Source of the DNA: Proteobacteria bacterium UBA1847
GTDB taxonomy: Bacteria > Pseudomonadota > Gammaproteobacteria > Steroidobacterales > Woeseiaceae
Direction: 5' to 3'
Assembly: GCA_002338605.1 (NCBI GenBank)
Contig: DDIP01000441.1
Span: 1 to 18,235, forward strand
Length of the DNA stretch: 18,235 bases
Shown piece by piece: positions 7,204-15,070 of this stretch. Position 1 is the stretch's first letter, and each line of letters begins with the position of its first letter. The notes beneath the pieces are model-generated. The model made no database searches. It was not told where the DNA came from and worked only from the letters and a program-made list of their open reading frames with translations. The translations under genes and the position numbers were made by a program.

Positions 7204-8580
7204 CTAGACGAAGGACACACCGACCTGGAACAGGCTTTCCAGGTTTTCAATCTTACGCCGATCCGTCATGAACAGGATGACGTGGTCGTCCGTTTCGATC
7301 GCCGTATCGTGGTGGGCGATGATCACCTGGTCACCGCGAACAATGGCAACAATCGCCGTGCCCTTGGGTAACTCGATTTTCTCAATGGTCCGACCAACGA
7401 CTTTGGAGCTGTCTTTATCGCCGTGTGCGATCGCTTCCATCGCTTCTGCGGCACCCCGCCGCAAGGAATGCACTTTGACGACGTCGCCGCGACGAACATG
7501 CGCGAGCAACGAGCCGATCGTAATCTGCTGTGGTGAAATGGCAATGTCGATACTGCCGGACTCAACCAGGTCGACATACGACGGGCGATTGATCAACGCC
7601 ATGACTTTGTTGGCGCCAAGACGCTTCGCCAGCATTGAGCTTAAGATATTGGCCTCTTCCGAGTTGGTCAGGGCGCAGAAGACATCGACACTGTCGATAT
7701 TTTCTTCCAGCAACAGCTCTTCGTCTGCCGCGTCGCCAACCAGCACAATTGCCTTGTTGAGCTGCTCCGAGATAGTGCGCGCGCGTTGCGGATCGCGCTC
7801 GATAATCTTGACCTGGTTGGTGTGCTCGAGCGCCAGCGCCAGGCGGACGCCGATGTTACCGCCACCCGCAATGACAACCCGTCGCACCGGGTCTTCAAGG
7901 CGGCGCATCTCGCTCATGAAAACGCGAATATCTTTTCGATCCGCAATAAAAAAGACTTCATCGCCTTCCTGGATGACGGAATCGCCATCGGGAAGCATCG
8001 CGACGCCCTGCCGGTAAATTGCCGCAATGCGACCTTCTGTATTTGGGATATGGTCCTTCAGCGTCGCTATCCGCTGGCCGACCAACAGGCCGTCACGGTC
8101 TGCCTTTGCACCAACAAGTCGTACGCGACCGTCGGCAAAGTCGAGCACCTGGGACGCGCCCGGATAGAGGATCAGCTGTTCAATATGCGAACAAACCAGC
8201 TGCTCGGGGCTGATGCGAACATCGATCGGAATTGCGTCCTGTGTGAACAGGTTATTCGCATTCATGTACTCAGCCGCGCGAATTCGCGCAATCTTGGTCG
8301 GTGTTCGAAAGCTCGTATAAGCGACCTGGCAGGCAACCATATTGGTTTCATCGGAATTGGTCAGTGCGACGACAATATCGGCATCGCTGGCGCCGGCGCG
8401 TTCCAGCACATCCGGATAGGCGGCGTGGCCGACGACGGTTCGTATGTCGAGGCGGTCCTGCAGTTCACGCAGAACCTCGGAGCGCATATCGACGACCGTG
8501 ACCTCGTTGGCCTCCTCGCGCGACAGGTGATATGCCGCGGATGAACCAACCTGACCTGCACCGAGAATGAGAATTTTCAT
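7204..8580 (-). CDS. trkA: Trk system potassium uptake regulatory protein TrkA
   Basis: TrkA is the cytoplasmic NAD(H)-binding gating ring subunit of the Trk potassium transporter. At 458 aa it matches E. coli TrkA. It has two RCK units, each a Rossmann fold followed by a TrkA-C domain. The first glycine motif is GAGQVG at residues 7-12 with an acidic residue closing the second strand (VVDMRSE). The second is GGGNIG near residue 238, followed by IERDPQRA. The gene starts 10 bp after uvrD on the same strand and runs directly into trkH. The ATG lacks a clear ribosome-binding site, suggesting read-through from uvrD translation. Confidence 0.97.
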   Translation of the reverse strand: MKILILGAGQVGSSAAYHLSREEANEVTVVDMRSEVLRELQDRLDIRTVVGHAAYPDVLERAGASDADIVVALTNSDETNMVACQVAYTSFRTPTKIARIRAAEYMNANNLFTQDAIPIDVRISPEQLVCSHIEQLILYPGASQVLDFADGRVRLVGAKADRDGLLVGQRIATLKDHIPNTEGRIAAIYRQGVAMLPDGDSVIQEGDEVFFIADRKDIRVFMSEMRRLEDPVRRVVIAGGGNIGVRLALALEHTNQVKIIERDPQRARTISEQLNKAIVLVGDAADEELLLEENIDSVDVFCALTNSEEANILSSMLAKRLGANKVMALINRPSYVDLVESGSIDIAISPQQITIGSLLAHVRRGDVVKVHSLRRGAAEAMEAIAHGDKDSSKVVGRTIEKIELPKGTAIVAIVRGDQVIIAHHDTAIETDDHVILFMTDRRKIENLESLFQVGVSFV

Positions 8581-8590
8581 CGCGGGTAGT

Positions 8591-10762
8591 CTACATCAGT
8601 TCGAGATTCGCATAGCTCAGAACGAGCCATTTTGTACCGGCATTCTCGAAATTGACTTCGACCCGGGCATGGGCGCCCTGGCCCTCATAGTTGAGTATGA
8701 CGCCATCGCCGAACTTCTTGTGACAAACGCGCTGACCGAGGCGAATGCCGAGCTCGTTGTCGCTGCCTCTCGCACTCTGCCCGTGCTGTGTCTGGCGCGG
8801 CGAACGCAGTGGTCTTGCGATCTGCATCCGGGGCCGGATTTCTTCGACAAATTCATCCGGTATTTCTGCAATGAAGCGCGACGGCTGCGCGAAGTTATCC
8901 ATGCCGTGCAACCGGCGCTGTTCTGCGTAGGTAATGTACAGCGTCTGCATGGCGCGCGTGATGCCCACGTAGCAAAGACGACGCTCTTCCTCGAGCCCCT
9001 GTGAATCTGCGACCGAACGCTGGTGCGGAAACAGGCCATCTTCCATGCCGCACATGAACACCAGCGGAAATTCCAGGCCTTTTGCCGAGTGCATGGTCAT
9101 CAGTTGCACACAGTCCTCCCAGGCGTCGGCCTGGCCTTCGCCGGCCTCGAGCGCTGCGTGCGACAGAAACTCGTCCAGGGGCGACATTTCCTCGGCCGGG
9201 TCCGGCTCAAAACTCTTCGCGGCACTGACGAGTTCGGCAAGGTTTTCGACACGTGTCTCGCCTTTTTCGCCTTTGTCTTTCTTGAAAAACTCAGGCAGTG
9301 AGCTCAGATGAATGACGTGATCGACCTTGTCGTGCAGGTCCAGGCCGTTGGTCTCACGCGCCATGCGTTCGATCAATGACATGAACGCATTGACTGCGTT
9401 GGCCGCCCGTCCATTCAGGTCGTCACTGGCGACGGCGCCCGCTGCACGCCACAGCGAGCAGGCGTTCGCGCGCGCATAGGCACGCATCATTTCGACGGTG
9501 CGCGCACCGATACCGCGTGTCGGTTTGTTGACGACCCGCTCAAACGAGCTGTCGTCATCGCGATTCGAGATCAGGCGCAGGTAGGCCAGTGCATCCTTGA
9601 TTTCGGCGCGCTCGAAAAATCGCAGACCACCGTAGACGCGATAGGGAATCCGCGCATTGATGAGGCCCTCTTCCAGCACGCGTGATTGCGCATTGGAACG
9701 ATACAGAATTGCGGCGTCGGCACGCGGGTGTCCCTGCGCGATCCAGTCTCGAAGTCGACCGACGATAAAATCGGCTTCGTCGCGTTCGTTGTACGCGGAG
9801 TAGACCTTGATCGCTTCTCCGGTTGCGCCGTCTGTCCAGAGGTTTTTGCCCATGCGCGAGCTGTTGTTTGCGATGACGGCATTGGCAGCATTCAGGATGG
9901 TTTCCGTCGAGCGGTAGTTCTGCTCAAGCTTGACGACGTTGGTTCCCGGGAAATCCTTCTGGAAACGATGAATGTGTTCAACACGCGCGCCACGCCAGCG
10001 ATAAATCGACTGGTCATCGTCACCGACCACAAACGGCACGCCCCGACTTCCGGCGATCAATCGCAGCCAGGCGTACTGGATAGCGTTGGTGTCCTGGAAT
10101 TCGTCAACGAGCAAGTGCTGGAAGCGCCGGCGATAGTGTTCCAGTAACTCGGCATTGTCCCGCAGCAACTCGTGTGCACGTAGCAACAACTCCGCGAAGT
10201 CAACGAGCCCCCCGCGCTGGCAGATTTCCTCGTAGGACTGGTAGAACGAAATCATCTGGCGCCGGTTGGGGTCGCCGTCGTCATCGAGATGTTGCGGTCG
10301 AAGCCCTTCGTCCTTCTGCGCATTGATGAACCACTGGATTTCCCTGGGCACCCAGCGGCTGTCGTCGGCTTCCAGATTCTTCAGCAATCGCTTGATCAGC
10401 CGCAACTGGTCATCCGAGTCGATGATCTGGAAATTCTGCGGTAATGAAGCCTCGCGCCAGTGCCGTCTCAGCATGCGGTGGGCAAGACCGTGGAACGTAC
10501 CGATCCAGAGGTGTTGCACCGGCACATTCAGCAACGACTCGATACGGCTGCGCATCTCAGCCGCAGCTTTGTTGGTGAAGGTGACGGCCAGCAGGCTCTG
10601 CGGCGAAATGCCCTCGACCTCGATCAGCCATGCTGCACGGTGAACGAGCACGCGCGTCTTGCCGCTACCTGCCCCGGCGATAACCAGTGCGGGCTCGGAC
10701 GGCGAAGTGACGGCCTGACGCTGTGCGTCATTCAGGCTGTCGAGGATTGGTGTGACATCCAT
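8591..10762 (-). CDS. uvrD: DNA helicase II (UvrD), superfamily 1A 3'-5' helicase
   Basis: UvrD is the ATP-dependent helicase of nucleotide excision and mismatch repair. The 723-aa product shows the SF1A motifs in order: AGAGSGKT (Walker A, residues 29-36), TFTNKAAAEM (Ia), DEFQDTN (II, from 220), GDDDQSIYRWRGA (III), QNYRST (IV), TMHSAKGLEF (V) and YVGITRA (VI). A C-terminal Tudor-like tail (FGDGVILNYEGQG) favours UvrD over Rep or PcrA. I start it at the ATG at 10762 (MDVTPILDSLNDAQRQAV), which matches E. coli UvrD in sequence and length. A longer frame upstream overlaps the preceding gene and is not conserved-looking. It lies between the TPR-barrel gene (49 bp) and trkA (10 bp). Confidence 0.96.
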   Translation of the reverse strand: MDVTPILDSLNDAQRQAVTSPSEPALVIAGAGSGKTRVLVHRAAWLIEVEGISPQSLLAVTFTNKAAAEMRSRIESLLNVPVQHLWIGTFHGLAHRMLRRHWREASLPQNFQIIDSDDQLRLIKRLLKNLEADDSRWVPREIQWFINAQKDEGLRPQHLDDDGDPNRRQMISFYQSYEEICQRGGLVDFAELLLRAHELLRDNAELLEHYRRRFQHLLVDEFQDTNAIQYAWLRLIAGSRGVPFVVGDDDQSIYRWRGARVEHIHRFQKDFPGTNVVKLEQNYRSTETILNAANAVIANNSSRMGKNLWTDGATGEAIKVYSAYNERDEADFIVGRLRDWIAQGHPRADAAILYRSNAQSRVLEEGLINARIPYRVYGGLRFFERAEIKDALAYLRLISNRDDDSSFERVVNKPTRGIGARTVEMMRAYARANACSLWRAAGAVASDDLNGRAANAVNAFMSLIERMARETNGLDLHDKVDHVIHLSSLPEFFKKDKGEKGETRVENLAELVSAAKSFEPDPAEEMSPLDEFLSHAALEAGEGQADAWEDCVQLMTMHSAKGLEFPLVFMCGMEDGLFPHQRSVADSQGLEEERRLCYVGITRAMQTLYITYAEQRRLHGMDNFAQPSRFIAEIPDEFVEEIRPRMQIARPLRSPRQTQHGQSARGSDNELGIRLGQRVCHKKFGDGVILNYEGQGAHARVEVNFENAGTKWLVLSYANLELM

Positions 10763-10811
10763 TCGGGAGAGTGTTGCCGGGCGCTCGAAAGCGCGAAAGT
10801 GTAGCAGAGCT

Positions 10812-12419
10812 TTACTGTTCCCAGCGAACACCCAATGTGTATTGATAGCGCTCAAACTGGAGGCGCGCGTCGTTCGACACCGTTTCGCGGTAACGTCCCT
10901 CTGCAACAAGACTCAGGTGGCGCGTAATGTGGAAATCCGCCGTAAGGCGCATCTCGGCCGACTCCTGCGTCTTTCTGGCCTGGTTCGGGTTGTTATAGGC
11001 GAACGCATTCGGGTAGTCGTAAAGATGGTAGATACCTCTCGCCTCGATGTCGAATCGCTCGCCCGGCGTCCAGTGAATTTGCACACCGGCACTGTCGCGG
11101 GTGTAATCGTAGTAGCCGACATACTGGTCGATGCGTTCGGTACGTTGCACGTCGAAGCCGAACCAAAGGCTGTCAAAAACTCGCTGCCGGGCAGTGAGCT
11201 CCACGGCGTAGTAGTCATAGCGCGTGTTCGGATTACCGAGTCTTGGCTGGCCATCGAGGTCGTAGGATGGACGGTCACCGTAGCGGCGACTGTAGCCTTC
11301 GGCCGTCAGCCGGAACAAGGAAGTTGAGGTGAACTTGTACTGACCGTAGAGGCGTAGCAATAAATACTCATGATCGTATTCGGGCACGACCTCCTGGGTT
11401 TCGTAGTTCCAGAGTTGACCCTTGATGTGCGCACCGATTGCAAGTCGTTCATGCGACTGCCGCAGCCGAAGTTCGGGGCCGTATCGCAGGTAGTCCATAC
11501 GATCCTCGATGGAGGTGCCGTCAATATCACGGGCCGTGCCATCGTCCGGGTCGAAATAGGTTTCAACGTGCTGGGAGACGGCAAAAGCGCTGTGAACGAT
11601 GCGCTCGCGGCTGCCTTCTTTGCGGCTGTACTCACTGCCGAAACTGGCTTCGTGCTGGTATTCGTTGGCGTTCTCAATTTCCTTATCCTGGTAGTAGCGA
11701 CCGGCGAGTTTATAAGCCACGTAAAAGCCTTCGAACTTGAGGCTGTTAACCAGGTATTTGGCGCTTAAGCTGAGCGGCATGAAAGCACCACTTTGAACAA
11801 CGGGTGTTACGACAGGCGCGGTCGGTTCGGACCGATCGATATAAGGTTCGGCCGGTGAGCGAAACACATTGTCGTCGGTCCCAAAGCCGATACGTACGCG
11901 AAACTGAAAGTCGGCAAAATCGCGCTTCTTCTCGCGCTCGGCGACCCGTACTTCGAATTCGTCAGGGGTTGCCTGTTCGTCGCGAATCCTGGAGATTGCA
12001 ACGACGGCAAAGGATTGAATCTTCTCGTTGACATTCTGGTCGCGCGCCAGGCGAAACCAGCTCAGTGCTTCATCGACCTCACCAAGCTCGTAGGCATTGA
12101 GCCCGAGGTTGTACTGCGCGGCGACACGCAATGACGGATCGCCGAGTGCCTGCGATAACTCATCGCGTGCGCGAATGTGCTGGCCGGCGCGGTAGTGGGC
12201 GACCCCCATGTTGTAGTGCAAAAGCGCCGTGTCCATGCCCTCTTCCTGGGCCTGTCGATAGCGCAACAACGCAGCCCAGTAGAGGTCATCCCGGAACAGG
12301 CGGTTGCCGTCGGCAAAATACTCGCTGGCCGTCATCGCATTGGCTGTCTGAACCGGCACAAAGCAACTAACTGCTGCCAGGAAACTCAGGCAAACACGGA
12401 GGTATCGCATCTTGACCAT
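10812..12419 (-). CDS. exported TPR protein with C-terminal outer-membrane beta-barrel (Slam-like architecture)
   Basis: The 535-aa product has a signal peptide (about 1-28, ending TANA) and then three tetratricopeptide units at roughly 30-63, 64-97 and 98-130 (for example LLHYNMGVAHYRAGQ and AAQYNLGLNAYELG). After a charged linker (EREKKRD), residues about 170-535 alternate polar and aromatic or hydrophobic residues, like a beta-barrel of about 14 strands, opening with RIGFGTDDNVF and closing with YQYTLGVRWEQ. TPR plus barrel in this order is the layout of Slam (surface lipoprotein assembly modifier, DUF560) and of some exopolysaccharide porins. I cannot confirm either from motifs. It lies downstream of a terminator and upstream of uvrD. 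The last residue is not aromatic, which is unusual for BAM substrates. Confidence 0.75.
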   Translation of the reverse strand: MVKMRYLRVCLSFLAAVSCFVPVQTANAMTASEYFADGNRLFRDDLYWAALLRYRQAQEEGMDTALLHYNMGVAHYRAGQHIRARDELSQALGDPSLRVAAQYNLGLNAYELGEVDEALSWFRLARDQNVNEKIQSFAVVAISRIRDEQATPDEFEVRVAEREKKRDFADFQFRVRIGFGTDDNVFRSPAEPYIDRSEPTAPVVTPVVQSGAFMPLSLSAKYLVNSLKFEGFYVAYKLAGRYYQDKEIENANEYQHEASFGSEYSRKEGSRERIVHSAFAVSQHVETYFDPDDGTARDIDGTSIEDRMDYLRYGPELRLRQSHERLAIGAHIKGQLWNYETQEVVPEYDHEYLLLRLYGQYKFTSTSLFRLTAEGYSRRYGDRPSYDLDGQPRLGNPNTRYDYYAVELTARQRVFDSLWFGFDVQRTERIDQYVGYYDYTRDSAGVQIHWTPGERFDIEARGIYHLYDYPNAFAYNNPNQARKTQESAEMRLTADFHITRHLSLVAEGRYRETVSNDARLQFERYQYTLGVRWEQ

Positions 12420-12496
12420 GTGGGTGGGATTGACTCGCGTTATGTCAGATTTGAAAGAGTACAGACTAAAGGGGTCCGAAAACTATGACGCAGTCG

Positions 12497-12535
12497 AAAA
12501 AAATCCTCCCGAACGGCAGGCATTCGGGAGGATTT
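12497..12535 (-). terminator. strong Rho-independent terminator of the fkbM-sigma-acidic protein operon
   Basis: On the minus strand a perfect 13-bp stem (12535-12523 with 12513-12501) closes a 9-nt loop and runs into seven consecutive T (12503-12497). It lies 27 nt after the stop codon of the acidic-protein gene. It separates that operon from the TPR-barrel gene downstream on the same strand. Confidence 0.9.
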
Positions 12536-12561
12536 GACGGTTTCAGCCGTATTTTCAGCGA

Positions 12562-13080
12562 CTAGTCGTCGTCATCGCTGTCATCGGAATCATCGTCGTC
12601 ATCGTCCATTTCGTCGTCTTCGTCCTCATCGGCGATGTCATCTTCGATCTCGTCACCATCTTCGAAGTCGTCGTCACTTTCGAGGTCGTCTTCGTTCTCG
12701 TGTTCCTCGTCGACATCATCGAAGCCGTCGTCGCTGTCGTCGCCGTCGTCGTCGTCGATAAAGTCGTCCTCCTCCTCATCTTCGTCGTTGCGGCGATCCT
12801 CGTCTTCATCCGTTTCGTCGTCATCGCGGTCGTCCTCGCGCCGCTGTTCCTCTTCCTCGTCGCGCTGACGGTCGCCGTCGTCTTCCCAGTCGTCATCATC
12901 GACATCGTCTTCATCAGGGCCGCGCATCCGCGAAATACTGGCGTCGATTTCACTGCTATCGTCACCGACGACCATTGTGACGTCGAGACCCTCGAGGGCG
13001 TCATCGGCGCGCACGGACGCCGGGAATAGTGCGAAACATGTGAGCACCAGTGTTGCCGCCAAAATATTGAGTTGTTTCAT
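12562..13080 (-). CDS. small secreted, extremely acidic Asp/Glu-rich low-complexity protein
   Basis: The 172-aa product has a clear signal peptide (MKQLNILAATLVLTCFALFP, cleavage after VRA at about 25) and then a short ordinary segment (DDALEGLDVTMVVGDDSSEI). From about residue 56 to the end roughly 70% of residues are Asp or Glu, with a few Arg, Ser and Gly. The end is a run of Asp and Ser. The DNA is a near-repeat of GAY/GAR codons, which explains long shadow frames on both strands. The ATG has AGGA and GGAG upstream and starts 12 nt after the putative anti-sigma gene, so it is the last gene of that operon, just before the terminator. It belongs to no family I recognise. Binding of cations or of a basic envelope partner is plausible but unproven. 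Confidence 0.85.
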   Translation of the reverse strand: MKQLNILAATLVLTCFALFPASVRADDALEGLDVTMVVGDDSSEIDASISRMRGPDEDDVDDDDWEDDGDRQRDEEEEQRREDDRDDDETDEDEDRRNDEDEEEDDFIDDDDGDDSDDGFDDVDEEHENEDDLESDDDFEDGDEIEDDIADEDEDDEMDDDDDDSDDSDDDD

Positions 13081-13092
13081 TGTCCTGCTCCG

Positions 13093-13629
13093 TTAACCAA
13101 CGTCTACGCGCAGCCGGAACGTCCGGCCACGGTTGTTGTGTACAAGGCTTGCGTGAACCTCACCACCGATGGGTGATGTGGCGATTAATTTCAGTGGCAG
13201 CAAATTTCTGCCCGCCGTCAGACTGGTTTGCCAGGTCACTTCGCGCTGGCCGGGAAACCCGGACAGCTCGATACCGTCGGGCAGGCGCACCGTCAGTGTC
13301 GCCGAATCGAGTGCCTCTGCTGATGCAAAAATAAGATTGACTGTCTGCGGTTCGGCAAGCGTCATTGTAACGCCGGGAAGCGCAGCTTCGGGTAATGGCA
13401 ATTCCGGGTTCGCGAGGAACATCATGCCGATTGCCCAGAGTGCCAGGCCGGCGGCAACGGCGGAGCCAAAGCCGGTCATCAACCAGCGATTACGTTGACG
13501 ACGTGTCCCTTCGTGCGTCGCTCGCAGGAGCGATCTGTCGTAAAAGTCTGCGCTTGCTTCCGGCATCGGAAAGTCCTTTAAAAGTGCCCGGATCTCCTGA
13601 TCCTGTCGATCTGTATTTTCGTTTTGCAT
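13093..13629 (-). CDS. putative membrane-anchored anti-sigma factor
   Basis: The 178-aa product has a cytoplasmic N-terminus of about 48 residues, one transmembrane helix (about 49-73, GFGSAVAAGLALWAIGMMFL) and a periplasmic domain of about 100 residues with a beta-rich, Ig-like pattern (VNLIFASAEALDSATLTVRL, then GRNLLPLKL). The gene follows an ECF sigma gene by 29 bp, and single-span proteins in this position are usually its anti-sigma factor. The N-terminus has no HxxxCxxC zinc motif, so it is not a classical ZAS type and the call rests on context and topology. I chose the ATG at 13629 because AGGG lies about 9 nt upstream. A GTG 27 bp earlier is possible. Confidence 0.65.
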   Translation of the reverse strand: MQNENTDRQDQEIRALLKDFPMPEASADFYDRSLLRATHEGTRRQRNRWLMTGFGSAVAAGLALWAIGMMFLANPELPLPEAALPGVTMTLAEPQTVNLIFASAEALDSATLTVRLPDGIELSGFPGQREVTWQTSLTAGRNLLPLKLIATSPIGGEVHASLVHNNRGRTFRLRVDVG

Positions 13630-13658
13630 GGTTTTCGCCCTGTCTGATCCGTACACGC

Positions 13659-14204
13659 TCAGCCTCTGAAAAAGGTTCCATCCGCCGACAGTATCTCCCG
13701 CAGGCGTGCCCGGGCCCGATGCAGCCGGGACTTTATGGTTCCGACCGGAACTCCCATAAGATCTTGAATTTCAGTGAGTTTATAACCCTCGGTGTCGTGC
13801 AGAAGTACAATCACCCGGTGCTCCTCGCTGAGTGCCGAAAGGGCCGCGTCGAGCTTTCGCATCCGTTCGAAACGCTCCTGGTCTCGCTCTGGATTGTCGG
13901 GTCCGGGAAGGCCGGCGAGGCCGTCTCCCGCCATTTCGCCTTCGTAAACGGTCTGGAGACGTCTTCGGGCAAAACGCCGCCGCTCATCGATGAACAGGTT
14001 GTACATCATTCGCGACAACCAGGAACCCGGCTCGTCGATGTCGACCAGATCGGTGAGTTTGCCGTAGGCCTTGATCAGCAATTCCTGGAACAGGTCCTCG
14101 GCCTCAGCCTTTTGGCCGGCAAGCCGCCACGCAAGCCGGTACAGCCGGTCGAAATGCGGGCGTACGATTTTCTCGAAAGCCTGATGTTGTGTTGAATTGC
14201 TCAG
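13659..14204 (-). CDS. ECF-family (extracytoplasmic function) RNA polymerase sigma factor, probable CTG start
   Basis: This is a sigma-70 family group 4 factor. Region 2 covers about residues 10-75 (FEKIVRPHFDRLYRLAWRLA, then AEDLFQELLIKAYG and WLSRMMYNLFIDERRR). Region 4 covers about 118-172 (LSALSEEHRVIVLLHDTEGY, then TEIQDLMGVPVGTIKSRLHR). The full domain needs a start near 14204, yet the frame from its upstream stop (14291-14289) has no ATG, GTG or TTG until residue 42, inside region 2. The best candidate is CTG at 14204-14202, which overlaps the fkbM TGA as CTGA and has GGAA about 8 nt upstream, giving 181 aa, normal for the family. A sequencing error or frameshift that removed an ATG is the alternative. 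A putative anti-sigma gene follows. Confidence 0.88.
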   Translation of the reverse strand: MSNSTQHQAFEKIVRPHFDRLYRLAWRLAGQKAEAEDLFQELLIKAYGKLTDLVDIDEPGSWLSRMMYNLFIDERRRFARRRLQTVYEGEMAGDGLAGLPGPDNPERDQERFERMRKLDAALSALSEEHRVIVLLHDTEGYKLTEIQDLMGVPVGTIKSRLHRARARLREILSADGTFFRG

Positions 14205-14959
14205 GGCTTCGTTCCGCTGCGAACAAAAACATAGTTGCGATGATGAATGCCCGGCTTGACGTGTTCGAAATCGGCAAACCTCGAATACTCAATCAGCTTG
14301 GAGCGTCCTTTGTGAAACAGGCTCGCGTGGTCTTCCGGTGTTATATGGAAAAAATATCCGTCGTAACCCAGATCCGTCAAAAAGGCGAACAACACACCGC
14401 GGTCCGCTTCACCGTCATGGCATTCGAAAAGCAGCGTCGGATGATCGCGTTCGAGCATTCGTTTTCCGCCCTCGAATACCGGCAACTCGTGTCCCTCGAC
14501 GTCGCACTTGATGAAGCGGATCGCACCGACATCGTGCTCGTCGAGATAATCGTCCAGGCGAATCACCGGAATGTCGATCTCATCGACCCCGGCACCCGGT
14601 TCATTATGAAAGCTCGCCATGCCGGATCCGGCCTTGTCGCGTCTCATCGTCAGCACGCCGGGCTCACGCGACAGGCCCTGGTTTACCAGCGTCATGTTGT
14701 CGAGACTGAAGCTCTCCCTGACATTCTCAAGGTGCGGGCCGAGTTCCGGCTGTGCCTCAAACGCGATCAGACGACCCTGCCTGCCGGCGGCACGGGACAT
14801 GTAGATGGAATAAACGCCCTTGTTGGCACCGATGTCCAGTACGGTTGAGCCAGCCAGGTCAGCGTTTCGAACGTACTGAATGCAGGCAACCTCGGACTTG
14901 AATCGCAAGCGCCAGCAACGGTGCATCGTGTGAAGTCTTTCCCAGGCGCTCAAAGCCAT
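14201..14959 (-). CDS. FkbM-family SAM-dependent methyltransferase
   Basis: The 252-aa product has the SAM-binding fold of the FkbM family: VLDIGANKGVYSIYM (motif I, 40-54), IAFEAQP (motif II, 65-71) and the family-specific IKCDVEGHE (150-158), followed by LFECHD. Members O-methylate sugars, lipids or polyketides, and the substrate here is unknown. The ATG at 14959 has a GGGA ribosome-binding site 6 nt upstream. The stop codon overlaps the probable CTG start of the ECF sigma gene, so this methyltransferase heads the four-gene operon that ends at the terminator near 12500. It is divergent from iorA. Whether its product is functionally tied to the sigma system is open. Confidence 0.92.
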   Translation of the reverse strand: MALSAWERLHTMHRCWRLRFKSEVACIQYVRNADLAGSTVLDIGANKGVYSIYMSRAAGRQGRLIAFEAQPELGPHLENVRESFSLDNMTLVNQGLSREPGVLTMRRDKAGSGMASFHNEPGAGVDEIDIPVIRLDDYLDEHDVGAIRFIKCDVEGHELPVFEGGKRMLERDHPTLLFECHDGEADRGVLFAFLTDLGYDGYFFHITPEDHASLFHKGRSKLIEYSRFADFEHVKPGIHHRNYVFVRSGTKP

Positions 14960-15033
14960 TGTGATCCCGGTTCGTCCTGTTTACCGCACGGATTGTCGCA
15001 TACCCCGACACTGCCACGACAGGCGCCGCCATA

Positions 15034-15061
15034 CTGACACCGGTTGATGTCGATGTTCCAG
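15034..15061 (-). promoter_or_regulatory. candidate ECF-type promoter upstream of fkbM-sigma operon
   Basis: Read on the minus strand, GGAAC (15059-15055) is followed by 16 nt and GTC (15038-15036), the spacing and core bases of many ECF promoters (GGAAC-N16/17-CGTC type). It would start transcription about 70 nt before the fkbM ATG and let the sigma factor activate its own operon. One match judged by eye is weak evidence. Confidence 0.25.
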
Positions 15062-15070
15062 GGAGTTCGC

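Noticed and set aside
6403..8544. Plus-strand frames of about 250 aa opposite trkH and trkA
   Set aside because: Shadows with biased Arg/Gln composition and no recognisable domain, while trkA and trkH are full length on the other strand.
12562..12900. Asp/Glu codon tract as a CRISPR or tandem-repeat array
   Set aside because: No regular repeat unit or spacers. It is a degenerate codon-level low-complexity coding tract.
12534..13029. Long frames on the opposite strand and in another frame of the acidic gene (Ser-, Arg- or Val-rich)
   Set aside because: They are readings of the GAY/GAR codon repeat in other frames, without ribosome-binding sites. The signal peptide and terminator support the minus-strand acidic frame.
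14104..14292. 62-aa minus-strand frame between fkbM and sigma as a separate small gene
   Set aside because: It lies in a different frame from both genes and overlaps conserved sigma region 2 and the fkbM end.
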